Shown in pieces: positions 36,254-44,869 of a DNA stretch of 64,000 nucleotides. Position numbers and translations under genes: made by a program. Numbering within the stretch: the first letter of the stretch is position 1; each line of letters starts with the position of its first letter. The notes below the pieces were generated by a model. It searched no databases, was not told the DNA's origin, and worked only from the letters and a program-made list of their open reading frames with translations. The DNA is from Aquimarina algiphila (lineage in GTDB: Bacteria > Bacteroidota > Bacteroidia > Flavobacteriales > Flavobacteriaceae), in the NCBI RefSeq assembly GCF_007489275.1, contig NZ_VLNR01000002.1, positions 1 through 64,000 of the forward strand, given 5' to 3'.

Positions 36254-36826
36254 TCACCAATTCCCTCTTGATTTTATATTAGCTTCACAAAATTTAATAA
36301 TCTCTACAATTCGCTTATCACGGGTCTCTTGACGTTTTGCGTTATAGAGCCAATAGAGATAACTTTTGCGATATCCTTTTGCAAAGTTTTGATAATTCTT
36401 GAAGGCTTTTGGATTTTGAACAAATGCATGTTTTAGATCTTTAGGAATAATACCGTCTTCGACATCATCCAGAGCAATCCATGAACCATTTTTTTTTGCA
36501 GTGTCTATACTCATTAATCCACTTTCATGCATTAAATTGTTTTTAATTAAATCTATAATATGAGTCTTATTGACTTTACTCCAAATACTTTTAGGCTTAC
36601 GCGGACAGAAATATTGTCTACGACGTAGATCATCTAACCTTTTAACGGTAGAATCAATCCAACCATAACATAAAGCAACTCTGACTGCTTCTTCCCAACG
36701 CATGCTGGGTTGTTTACTTTCTACTTTATAAAGAATTAAGTATACCCCTTGAGATTGATTATAGTTTTCATGGAGCCATGCACGCCACTCTTTATCGTTT
36801 TTAAAATATAGTTCTGGTTTATCCAT
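36254..36826 (-). CDS. YdeI/OmpD-associated (OmdA) family protein
   Basis: A 190-residue cytoplasmic protein with the bacteriocin-protection YdeI/OmdA pattern: LYFKNDKEWRAWLHENYN at the start, SMRWEEAVRVALCYGWIDS and SIWSKVNKTHI in the middle, and FAKGYRKSYLYWLYNAKRQETRDKR near the end. The family has been linked to resistance to cationic antimicrobial peptides, but this gene's job is unproven. It is 9 bases after the 255-residue exported protein gene. Confidence 0.9.
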   Translation of the reverse strand: MDKPELYFKNDKEWRAWLHENYNQSQGVYLILYKVESKQPSMRWEEAVRVALCYGWIDSTVKRLDDLRRRQYFCPRKPKSIWSKVNKTHIIDLIKNNLMHESGLMSIDTAKKNGSWIALDDVEDGIIPKDLKHAFVQNPKAFKNYQNFAKGYRKSYLYWLYNAKRQETRDKRIVEIIKFCEANIKSRGNW

Positions 36827-36835
36827 ACGAATATA

Positions 36836-37603
36836 TTAGGGAGTTATAATATAATTTACTTTGTCAACTCCGGTATTTCCGGTCTTTGGGTGATATGCAT
36901 ATACAATAAGTTCATAATTCCCTGTAGAATCAACATTTATAGAGCCTTCGAAGAGATTTGGAGAACTTACTTTAAGAGGAATCTCCTGTATTTTAGTACC
37001 ATCTTTTTTTAATATTCCTTTTACTTCTATTTGATTTGCATCCCAAAGCCCACCATCGCTAATCGTACAACCACACATCATTACAATGTTGGATTGTATA
37101 CTAATACTTTTTTCTTCAATGGATTTTAGCGAAATAAACTGATGTGTTCTGGGGGTTAAAATATCGATTACAAAACCCGGGATTTCAATAATAATACCAT
37201 CACCTAATATATCTTTTCCTGGGATTATCCATAGTGTAGTTGATCCTGATACCGTAGCTTGTTTTTTATTTATAGGAGCAAATACTTCTATACTTACAAA
37301 AACAGGTTCTGATATATCTAATTCAGCCAAAAAACCAGAAGTTTTATCATCTGTAATATTGATATTTCTTTCTCTTGGTGTTTTCATGATAAGGCTAGTA
37401 TCTCCAGTTCCTCCTTTGGTCTTGCCTTGAGAAAGAATCTCGCCAGTACGTTGATTACGTATAATGATATACGCACCTCCTATAGAATTACCAATAAACT
37501 TGGCATCCTTGGCTTTAGCTCGTACCATTATTTTAGTTGGAGTTGCAAACGAGTTAAAATTAAAAAAGGTCACAAAAAGAACTAATATTATTTTCTTAAT
37601 CAT
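36836..37603 (-). CDS. Exported beta-rich protein of unknown function
   Basis: A 255-residue protein with signal peptide (MIKKIILVLFVTFFNFNSFA) and a wholly beta-rich mature part. One part begins TKIMVRAKAKDAKFIGNSIGG and includes IIRNQRTGEILSQGKTKGGTGDTS; a second Ig-like part ends with GNYELIVYAYHPKTGNTGVDKVNYI. Cys residues in MMCGCTISDGG may bind a metal or form a disulfide. I do not recognise a family. It is probably co-transcribed with the YdeI/OmdA gene. Confidence 0.65.
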   Translation of the reverse strand: MIKKIILVLFVTFFNFNSFATPTKIMVRAKAKDAKFIGNSIGGAYIIIRNQRTGEILSQGKTKGGTGDTSLIMKTPRERNINITDDKTSGFLAELDISEPVFVSIEVFAPINKKQATVSGSTTLWIIPGKDILGDGIIIEIPGFVIDILTPRTHQFISLKSIEEKSISIQSNIVMMCGCTISDGGLWDANQIEVKGILKKDGTKIQEIPLKVSSPNLFEGSINVDSTGNYELIVYAYHPKTGNTGVDKVNYIITP

Positions 37604-37783
37604 GATGATTGGTGTTTTGTTGTATTATCTAAGCTAAAAATAATAAAGTTTATCGTATATAGAGGGGATGAAGAAGTATAAAAATATCTTAAATCATGGT
37701 TCAAATACTTAAGGATATTTAAAGAGATAATAACTATTTGTTATATTACCGTAGAAAACCTTTTATTCCCTAGCATGATAGAA

Positions 37784-38770
37784 TCATTTGTTGTTTTTTC
37801 TATCCCAGGCAGATGCGAAATCTTTATTATACAATACTTCTTTTTTTGTATTCGTATTATTGATTTGATTGAGCCAGATTATTTGTTTAGGGCTCAAATA
37901 TTTTTTAGGTGATTTCTTACTTCCTAAGGCACTATTAATTTTTGTTTTCTGCAATTCGGTTAAAGGTAAATATTTATAATCTGTATGTTGTAAATAGTAT
38001 TGACGATCTTTTGAAGCAATATGATAAGATCCATCATTAAGAATTGGATAAAAATCTACTTGCTTAGCATACGCATTTAGTTCATTCTTGTTTATTAATT
38101 GTTCGTCGTATTTTACTTTTACAACTTCATTATGACCAATAAACCCTGGTTCTGTAGTTAATACACCTTTGGCATTACCTAAATGTTTCTCTCCGGTCCA
38201 GAAACAATACATTTTATAGTATTTTTCTTTAATATTACTATTTTGCGATGAGGCAAGTTCTGATCCCAATAACTTCATATATTCTGGAATATGTTTTTTT
38301 TGACTTTTTAATGCATTTTCCATAGCATTATAAAGTGCAATTGCAGAATAATTACGTGCTACTCTTTTTACTATATTTTCACCTTTTGTATTAACAATTC
38401 TTACTACAGGGTTATTCCAACTTGGTTCATTATATCGTTTTAGAATTTGTGCATCTTTGCCTCCTTTATTATTATAAATTGCCAAAGGAATGAATAAATC
38501 TTCTATGGCCTCAACCATTAAAGGATGACTTAGAACATTATGTCCATAGTTTCTACAGGTAGAGCACCCCGGAACTTCCTGAAATAATATAAGAACTTCT
38601 TTTTTTTGTTTTTTTGCTAATGTTATTGCAGTGTCATAATCTCTATACCAGCTTACTTTCCCTAATTCTATACTTTGATTTTTTGGAGATGTTTTTTCTT
38701 GTGAACTTACATGCATACAAAAAACAGAGAGCATTATATATAAAGCATGTTTTAAAAAAGTATCGATCAT
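37784..38770 (-). CDS. Exported thioredoxin-fold protein with MsrA-like C-terminal segment
   Basis: A 328-residue protein with a signal peptide (ending near FCMHVSSQ), a thioredoxin-like domain with redox motif Cys69-Ser-Thr-Cys72 in EVPGCSTCR, and a C-terminal part from about residue 183 resembling methionine sulfoxide reductase A: YCFWTGEKHLGNAKGVLTTE with Cys189-Phe-Trp, then GFIG and EVVKVKYDEQLINKNEL. The loop that in MsrA separates these two blocks is missing, so the domain is shortened. A role in periplasmic thiol or methionine repair is inferred. VPGC-type thioredoxin proteins include selenocysteine forms; here it is Cys. Confidence 0.7.
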   Translation of the reverse strand: MIDTFLKHALYIMLSVFCMHVSSQEKTSPKNQSIELGKVSWYRDYDTAITLAKKQKKEVLILFQEVPGCSTCRNYGHNVLSHPLMVEAIEDLFIPLAIYNNKGGKDAQILKRYNEPSWNNPVVRIVNTKGENIVKRVARNYSAIALYNAMENALKSQKKHIPEYMKLLGSELASSQNSNIKEKYYKMYCFWTGEKHLGNAKGVLTTEPGFIGHNEVVKVKYDEQLINKNELNAYAKQVDFYPILNDGSYHIASKDRQYYLQHTDYKYLPLTELQKTKINSALGSKKSPKKYLSPKQIIWLNQINNTNTKKEVLYNKDFASAWDRKNNK

Positions 38771-38936
38771 AGATGAAATTTTGAGAGTTATTCTATAATA
38801 TGCTTATGTACTATGTCGTTATTTTGTTTTGTTTTTTACAACATTTATGAAGAATTATCTATTTTTCACAGTATATACCATAAGTTTATAATAAAATGGG
38901 AGGGAAGGCATAGAGTACAGATTTGTATGTACAAAA

Positions 38937-38957
38937 ATGTCCCTAAAATAGGGACAT
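38937..38957 (-). terminator. Intrinsic terminator after the small lipoprotein gene
   Basis: Perfect 9-bp arms ATGTCCCTA and TAGGGACAT with a 3-base loop, followed on the minus strand by TTTTTG. It lies 25 bases after the stop of the 158-residue lipoprotein gene. Confidence 0.85.
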
Positions 38958-38981
38958 CAAGTTTAAATATAATAATTAGCC

Positions 38982-39458
38982 TTATTCAATTCTTTGATAA
39001 AACAAACCTGGACCATCACAGGCTGCCCAGGTTCCTGTTAATTTGTCGTTTGTATTAACTCTAATTAGTTCTTTGTGTTCTGCTGTACAATTTCCTATGA
39101 GGATATTATTCGAAGGATATAATAATTCGATATAAGTATCATCTGATAGTGTTATAAATTTATAAGTACCTGTTGCTTCAGTTATTTCCGAATTAACCTC
39201 TCTTGATTTAATAAACGTTTTGTTGGATTGTAATATATAGTATTCTTGCCATTCCATATCATTTCCTCTAGTTGGAGGAACATTGGCAATGCTTCCAGTC
39301 ATTTCGATTAATTGCCATTTTTGAGGGTATTGCTTAGCATCAAATTCTGTAGTTGTCGATTCATCATCATTTGAGCAAGAGAATAGAATACAGATAGAGA
39401 ATACAGTAAATATTATTTTTTTCACAGTTGAGTATCTTAATTTAATTATTAGATGCAT
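38982..39458 (-). CDS. Lipocalin-like small lipoprotein
   Basis: A predicted lipoprotein of up to 158 residues with a signal ending ICILFSC and mature start SNDDES, an acidic context after the Cys that in flavobacteria can direct lipoproteins to the cell surface. The ATG at 39458 gives a long leader; a GTG at 39425 (VKKIIFTVFSICILFSC) would give a standard signal and may be the true start. The body (YPQKWQLIEMTGS, EWQEYYILQSNKTFIKSRE, GTYKF) is typical of lipocalin-like proteins. A terminator follows. Confidence 0.7.
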   Translation of the reverse strand: MHLIIKLRYSTVKKIIFTVFSICILFSCSNDDESTTTEFDAKQYPQKWQLIEMTGSIANVPPTRGNDMEWQEYYILQSNKTFIKSREVNSEITEATGTYKFITLSDDTYIELLYPSNNILIGNCTAEHKELIRVNTNDKLTGTWAACDGPGLFYQRIE

Positions 39459-39534
39459 TATTTATATGATGGTTGCGCCAAGGTTGCAAATCATTTCGAC
39501 CTGTGATATTAGATAAACTAATTGTTCAAATTCT

Positions 39535-39612
39535 TTACAGGTTATTTTGGTTCTTTGTTTGGCATCCAAGGAGTAAGATAGAAATTAAACAAAAGATAAG
39601 TATACGATTCAT
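39535..39612 (-). pseudogene. Lipoprotein remnant or 25-residue lipopeptide
   Basis: An ATG at 39612 opens a perfect lipoprotein signal, MNRILIFCLISILLLGC, followed by only nine residues (CQTKNQNNL counted from the Cys) before a stop. A +1 shift just after the Cys leads into a further open frame to about 39470 (KITCKEFEQLVYLIS), suggesting a frameshifted gene rather than a designed lipopeptide. No family can be named. It lies between the serine hydrolase and lipocalin-like genes on the same strand. Confidence 0.4.
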
Positions 39613-39657
39613 ATCATACATAATGTTTTTACGATCGTGATCGATTATAGAAAATTA

Positions 39658-41811
39658 TTATAGTTTTTTCTTCTGTTGCTTACCTGTAATCAAATATTCT
39701 ACAAGATCATCATGTAGTATTTCTCCTGTATTACTATTCGTAAAAACTACGAATCCCATATCTAAATCCTGATACATTACAGCAAGGCATCTAAAGTCTC
39801 CATTATTACCACCATGACCAAAACTGGGGCCAAATGGGGTTTTTTGCATGTGGATACTCAAACCAAAATAGTCTTGCCATTCTTTTGATCTGGTATCCTT
39901 TTCATCTTTGGGTATCTCAGTCTGTACTTTAAACATTTCCTGATATGTTTCAGCTTTTAACCCTTTTTTATCAGATAATCCTAATAAGAAATTAGTGAAT
40001 GTTTTAGCTTCGGTATGCATACTCCAAGCCATACCAGGATTACTTGGCAAAGTAGTTTGCGAGGGTAGGTTATCAAAATGCCCATTGGAGACCACTTTTG
40101 CCAGATAGTCATTTTTTGAAAAGTAAGTATTTTCTAATCCTAATGGAGTTAATACTTCTTCTTTGAGTATTGTATTTATATCCTTACCTGTAATATGAAC
40201 AACAACTCTTTTTAAGTATTCAAAACCTTCTCCAGAATATTGATATTTTGTCCCGGGAGTAAATTTTATATCTATTTTACCATCTTCATTCATCCATGCC
40301 CAATTAGGAAACCCTGTCTTATGACACATGACATGACGTGCCGTGATCAATTTATATCGATCATCATGTGCGATATCTTCAAAAGGTAAGTATTCATATA
40401 AAGGTTTATCTAAATTAATAATTCCTCGTTCTACTAATCGCATAACAGCAAAACCAAAAACAGGTTTGGTAATAGATGCAGCTTCAAATAATGTTTTATC
40501 ATCTACTTTTTCTTTAGTAAGTGTGTTTTTTACTCCATACGTTTTATGGTATACAATTTTACCATCTTTGATTAATGCGAGTGAAACTCCAGGGATTTGA
40601 TAATGCTCTTGATATGTATTAATAAACTTATCGACCATTACTGTTTTGTTTGTGTCAAAATCATGTAATATTCCTTTTCCTGGTATTATGTCAGGATCAG
40701 GGACTACAGAAAGTTGAAGAACCGGAGCATCTATTGTTTTATTAGCAATTACGGTTACATTACTATTATCATTTTGAGTGTTAATTCTAACTAATTTTTC
40801 ATCTCTAAATTGACTTTCATCTGAGTAGAATAGTTTTTTTGCAGGAGAGATGATGTATTCACCTGTAGGAATATCCAAAGTATAATTGCCCATTGAATCC
40901 ACTGCTGTTTGTACCCAAAGATCAGAGTTGTTTTTAGCAGTAAATCGAATTTGATTGGGATATTTCTTTAGTTTTGCATCTTTCCACGCAATTTTTCCTT
41001 GTATTGTACCTGTTTTTTCTTTTTCCTTCATTAGAATTACATCTCCTAATCTTCCAGGAGCGCTACTTTTTCCTCCGCCATTTCCCCAGGCGATAAAGGA
41101 GTTAGAGTTCTTATCATCATCTGCGTCTTTATCGATAAATACATGGTCAATCCCTATTGATTTACCAACTTTTATGGTATTGCTTAACTTCACTTTGCAC
41201 TCATAAATAGTCGTAGTGCTTTTTCGCTTAGATATAATTTCTATATTATCCCAGCTGGTTTCCTTTTTTGATGGATCCCAACTCACGGATTGATCGTTAG
41301 TATCTTTGTAATGTTCGCTAAACTGATACAAATCAACACCAGATCCATTAGGAGAGTGTTGTTCATCTATGTAAAAATTAAAACTGTCTTGTGTATTCCA
41401 ATCTGATTCATCAGATGTGTCAACAACATGAGATTCATCAGTGACAACAACAATAACGTATAATGCTTTTTCTGAAATGTTATATCCCACATTGAAATAT
41501 GCATCAAAATCATTTTTATTTTTAAGATCACCACCATATGGAAATTTATTGATAGGATAACGTTCCAGGTCTGTAGGCCAGTCAGAAATATCTCCGTCAA
41601 TTTTAATATTAGAAATGGGATATGCATAAGCAATAGCCCCATTAGAAATTGTAACCAAATCTTTTGAAGATGTATTTGTTGGTGTTGAACTACCAAAAGT
41701 CACATTGGTGAATAATAGTGTGATTAGCACTGTAAAAAAGATTGGAATATTTGTATGTTCGTTTAATTGATGATTGAATAGACGAGTAAGAGAATTAAAG
41801 TGTAAACCCAT
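39658..41811 (-). CDS. CBM9-like / beta-lactamase-fold serine hydrolase, exported
   Basis: The ATG at 41811 is preferred: an upstream ATG at 41871 lies inside a terminator hairpin. The 717-residue protein has a signal segment near IPIFFTVLITLLFTNVTFGS, a CBM9-like domain (IKIDGDISDWPTD onward, to about 250), a carboxypeptidase-regulatory-like domain and a class C beta-lactamase domain from about 390. Catalytic residues are Ser-x-x-Lys in EAASITKPV, Tyr in YQYSGEGF and the HGG of FGHGGNNG. Such enzymes are D-amino-acid peptidases or esterases. C-terminus ends with Lys. Confidence 0.88.
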   Translation of the reverse strand: MGLHFNSLTRLFNHQLNEHTNIPIFFTVLITLLFTNVTFGSSTPTNTSSKDLVTISNGAIAYAYPISNIKIDGDISDWPTDLERYPINKFPYGGDLKNKNDFDAYFNVGYNISEKALYVIVVVTDESHVVDTSDESDWNTQDSFNFYIDEQHSPNGSGVDLYQFSEHYKDTNDQSVSWDPSKKETSWDNIEIISKRKSTTTIYECKVKLSNTIKVGKSIGIDHVFIDKDADDDKNSNSFIAWGNGGGKSSAPGRLGDVILMKEKEKTGTIQGKIAWKDAKLKKYPNQIRFTAKNNSDLWVQTAVDSMGNYTLDIPTGEYIISPAKKLFYSDESQFRDEKLVRINTQNDNSNVTVIANKTIDAPVLQLSVVPDPDIIPGKGILHDFDTNKTVMVDKFINTYQEHYQIPGVSLALIKDGKIVYHKTYGVKNTLTKEKVDDKTLFEAASITKPVFGFAVMRLVERGIINLDKPLYEYLPFEDIAHDDRYKLITARHVMCHKTGFPNWAWMNEDGKIDIKFTPGTKYQYSGEGFEYLKRVVVHITGKDINTILKEEVLTPLGLENTYFSKNDYLAKVVSNGHFDNLPSQTTLPSNPGMAWSMHTEAKTFTNFLLGLSDKKGLKAETYQEMFKVQTEIPKDEKDTRSKEWQDYFGLSIHMQKTPFGPSFGHGGNNGDFRCLAVMYQDLDMGFVVFTNSNTGEILHDDLVEYLITGKQQKKKL

Positions 41812-41849
41812 TGCGATTAGTTTTTTAAAATGAATAACTACATTCTTTA

Positions 41850-41879
41850 AAAAGGTAATGCATAATAACATTACCTTTT
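41850..41879 (-). terminator. Intrinsic terminator after the S41 peptidase gene
   Basis: AAAAGGTAATG and CATTACCTTTT form a perfect 11-bp stem with an 8-base loop; on the minus strand a run of five T follows. It lies about 170 bases after the S41 peptidase stop and 38 bases upstream of the chosen start of the serine hydrolase, separating the two units. Confidence 0.8.
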
Positions 41880-42051
41880 CTATAGATACTGTGATTTAAA
41901 AAATGTTACAGTTTTGTTATGCAACTAATCGATTTATACAAAAATAGTTATGTTTTAAACTGTTTTAACTAAGAACCAAATAAGAAAACCCAAGAAGTTT
42001 TTGATTAGTAAATTAGCACTAACAATTAATTTCATATAGTTTTCAATAGTA

Positions 42052-43104
42052 TTATTCTTTTACAGTTTCAAAAAATGCTATTGCTCGAATTATTTTTTCA
42101 TCCTTTGCTAAATCCTTAAAATTATCTTTTTTGATAACTTCAATATCTGGAATAATGTATTCTCGATACTTATTATTTACATCAACAATATAAGACATAG
42201 TAAGGGCTATTTTTGTATTAAAAGGAAGCTCAAAAACGTCATTACCTGTTAGGAAACCATAGCTTTTTTCTCCAATAAAAATTACATTTTTTCTATTCTT
42301 GAAAGCGACCGCTATATCTTCCCCTGCACTACCTGTCATTTTACCAATGATAAGTGCTACAGGTATCTGTAAATCTGGTGGAGTAGAAATGTTTACTTTG
42401 GTTTTTAAAGTTTTTCCAGAATAAAATCCACCATTTTCTAATCTATTCGTATTAATCTTAGCTCCATTTATATCAACTGAATTATAAACAATATTATCTC
42501 CTAACAAATTGTACAAAGCTGCTAACATTACATAAGCATTACCCCCAATATTGAAACGTAAATCTATCACCCAACCTTTGATAGTTTCTTTTTTCTTTAA
42601 TTCAACGATCTTATCATACATTTTTTGTGTTTTGAGGTTGAGTGAATCTTGAGACAAATTAATCAACAACATTCCAGGCATATTTATATAACCAATATTT
42701 TTATTAATAAGTTTAACATCAAAATTGAACCCAGTTTCATTTTCTAATGCTCTTAAAAATTCGATGCTGAAATCATCCTGTGATAAGGGGGTATTTAAAG
42801 TGCTTTTATAAGAGTCTTTCTCGGCAAATAATTCACAATGATTGCAACCTATAGTATCAAATAATTTAGTCGTAGTTTTTAAAGATGTCTCAAAATCTTT
42901 CGCTTCAAATGCATTTTTAAGAGTGTATGCCTTTATATTATCCCAGTCTATTTCTTTACGGTTTAAGTACTTTGATTCTAGATTATTTAATAAATCATTA
43001 TAAAAAAATGCGATACTGTCTTTAATGGTTTTCGGCTTATCTTGACCATATACATTTGTAATTAATAATAAACTAAATAAAATACCTTTAAATATTGACT
43101 TCAT
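42052..43104 (-). CDS. S41-family peptidase, exported
   Basis: A 350-residue exported serine peptidase with signal peptide (MKSIFKGILFSLLLITNVYG). The C-terminal-processing peptidase core has KGWVIDLRFNIGGNAYVMLAAL, the catalytic Ser in GKMTGSAGEDIAVAFKNR and the late FELPFNTKIALTMSYIVD. No PDZ domain is seen; a mostly helical N-terminal part holds two Cys (GCNHCE). It may process exported proteins. The AraC-type membrane regulator gene lies directly upstream on the same strand. Confidence 0.88.
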   Translation of the reverse strand: MKSIFKGILFSLLLITNVYGQDKPKTIKDSIAFFYNDLLNNLESKYLNRKEIDWDNIKAYTLKNAFEAKDFETSLKTTTKLFDTIGCNHCELFAEKDSYKSTLNTPLSQDDFSIEFLRALENETGFNFDVKLINKNIGYINMPGMLLINLSQDSLNLKTQKMYDKIVELKKKETIKGWVIDLRFNIGGNAYVMLAALYNLLGDNIVYNSVDINGAKINTNRLENGGFYSGKTLKTKVNISTPPDLQIPVALIIGKMTGSAGEDIAVAFKNRKNVIFIGEKSYGFLTGNDVFELPFNTKIALTMSYIVDVNNKYREYIIPDIEVIKKDNFKDLAKDEKIIRAIAFFETVKE

Positions 43105-43210
43105 AATTTTAAGTTTTAATAAATGATTATATGAGCAAAGCTAATTTTGGAATCACTTATTTTTGTTAAAAAAGAAGAGAAGAATGTCCAGAAAAAAAAT
43201 AATGGATGTA

Positions 43211-44263
43211 TTATTTTTTATGCATTACCTTGTATTGGGTGGGTGTTATGCCGGTAACTTTCTTAAAGACGGTGTTAAAGGAAGACTTAGAACTAAAGCC
43301 TGCACTTTCTGCGATAGCTATGAGTGTATATATATTTTGGTTTTCAGATATCAGTAATTCTTTTACTTTTTCAACTCTATGTTGATTTATGTAATCTGAA
43401 AATGACATATTAAATGATTCGTGTATATATGAAGACAATTCTTTTTCGGTTGTTTCTAATAAATAAGCCAGATCAGCCACTTTCAGGTTTTTATTTGTAA
43501 AAACTTCTTCTGTTTTTATATAATGTTCAAGTTTTTGCGCAAATGGATTTATAGGTTGCTGTTGCTCGGTGTTTTTTTGTTTTAGGCTAAAACTATTAAA
43601 TAAGAATTTTGATTTTGTCAATGTTTCTAAACCTACCCAATAAATATAGATCGTATTCATCACTAGAATAATTAGGTATAGTTGTCCATTATCTTGTAAA
43701 CCGGTAAGACTCATAATACTTTGATGTAGTAAGTTTACTATTGTAATAGCCATAAATACGTAGGAAAATTTTAAGAGCCACCTCCAGTTTTTTCGCGCTG
43801 TATTAAAACCTTTGATTTGCGTACTGGTTCTTTTTAAGAATCGTATAGCGAAAAAAAGTAGTAGAAGATTAAAAATCAAATAAACAAATTCATTATAAAC
43901 AAAAAATCCTGTTTTGTAGACATTCAAAAAGATATTTTTGTTTATACCTGTATGAAGGTTTATATACCAGTAAGTTCTTAAAATAGTATAAAGTAAAGCT
44001 GGTAGAAATAAAAAATATTCAAGTTTAGCAATGATATTTTCATCTTTAGATATTTGAGATTTTATGTAAAAGTAAAACCCTACTCCGATGAGGTATTTAT
44101 AAGGAAAAGGGAATGAGGTTATGGGGATACCGGCAATTACCGTTATCTGCATAATGAGAAAATAATATATAAGATTAAAGAAGGATAAAGAGAAAAGGAA
44201 TAATACAAAATAACCAAGCGCATTTTTGTTTACCTTTTTTTTAATTAAAAAAAACAGACACAA
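43211..44263 (-). CDS. AraC-family regulator with membrane-spanning N-terminus
   Basis: The AraC HTH pair occupies the last 100 residues (LKVADLAYLLETTEKEL, IAESAGFSSKSSFNTVFKKVTGITPTQYK) after about seven membrane helices with the family segment FPYKYLIGVGFYFYIKS. The only ordinary start is a TTG at 44263, but the frame stays open to 44341, and the upstream codons read INIIILFGAIQGFALC, the conserved first helix of this family, with no ATG, GTG or TTG. An ATA/ATT start or a lost start codon is possible. Intact helix-turn-helix elements argue for recent change at most. Confidence 0.8.
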   Translation of the reverse strand: MCLFFLIKKKVNKNALGYFVLFLFSLSFFNLIYYFLIMQITVIAGIPITSFPFPYKYLIGVGFYFYIKSQISKDENIIAKLEYFLFLPALLYTILRTYWYINLHTGINKNIFLNVYKTGFFVYNEFVYLIFNLLLLFFAIRFLKRTSTQIKGFNTARKNWRWLLKFSYVFMAITIVNLLHQSIMSLTGLQDNGQLYLIILVMNTIYIYWVGLETLTKSKFLFNSFSLKQKNTEQQQPINPFAQKLEHYIKTEEVFTNKNLKVADLAYLLETTEKELSSYIHESFNMSFSDYINQHRVEKVKELLISENQNIYTLIAIAESAGFSSKSSFNTVFKKVTGITPTQYKVMHKK

Positions 44264-44487
44264 TGCAAAGCCTTGAATAGCTCCAAAAAGAATTATGATA
44301 TTTATTAACGAATTATCGATTTTTTTCTGATGTTGAAATTTTTAGGGCGATAACCTATAGTACTGCATTAATATATTATTAATGTTTTGTCTAAAAATTA
44401 CTTTTTTTAATCAATTCATTGCTTATTTTGACTTTTAATTTGTCCGGTAAAAACTGTTCCGAATATCATTTATTTAGTTTTCTAGTT

Positions 44488-44540
44488 CGAATGTTAAATA
44501 TATGAATAGAATTAAGGAGAGTATATCTTAACAATCATTT
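44488..44540. repeat. Intergenic repeat copy, matching 49328-49380
   Basis: AAATATATGAAT, AAGG and CTTAAC-AATCA blocks line up in the same order and spacing with a stretch at 49328-49380, about 40 of 54 aligned positions identical, and the mismatches are mostly transitions. Both copies lie upstream of minus-strand genes. Confidence 0.45.
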
Positions 44541-44801
44541 TTTTGTACATTTCTATTTTATATTAAGTTTTACTTTTATGTTTAAAGTTAGCAAGGAGTT
44601 ATTGTTCAAGTGCAAATTTTACAGCACTCTTAGCGTGAATTTTTTGCAGATAAATCTAATTTCTCTTTATACTTTTATGCTTTTGAATACAGACTTTTTT
44701 TAATTTACTTTGCTACGATTAAATACGAACTTTTAAAATCTATGACAAAATTTATTAGGTTTTAAAAATACTAGGTAATGGTTTGTGTGGGGGATAGTTG
44801 A

Positions 44802-44821
44802 GAAAATCAGTTGTGATTTTC
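44802..44821 (-). terminator. Hairpin downstream of the GNAT gene, possible weak terminator
   Basis: GAAAATCA and TGATTTTC form a perfect 8-bp stem with a 4-base loop, 49 bases past the GNAT stop. The stem is AT-rich and no strong T-run follows, so termination is uncertain. Confidence 0.35.
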
Positions 44822-44869
44822 AGATGTATTGGTAAATTAAGTATACATGATGTTGTACTTTTCATTATT

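Larger units (their letters stand above)
44345..44869. other. Long AT-rich intergenic stretch with no recognised gene
   Basis: About 525 bases upstream of the AraC-type gene and downstream of the GNAT gene. It holds a 41-codon open frame at 44578-44703 that I do not accept, a shared intergenic motif at 44488-44540 and a hairpin at 44802-44821. No RNA gene or promoter can be named; it may be a site of gene loss. Confidence 0.6.

Noticed and set aside
44578-44703. A 41-codon plus-strand open frame (MFKVSKELLFKCKFYS...) in the long intergenic stretch
   Set aside because: Composition is like random AT-rich sequence, there is no promoter or signal, and nothing resembles a family.
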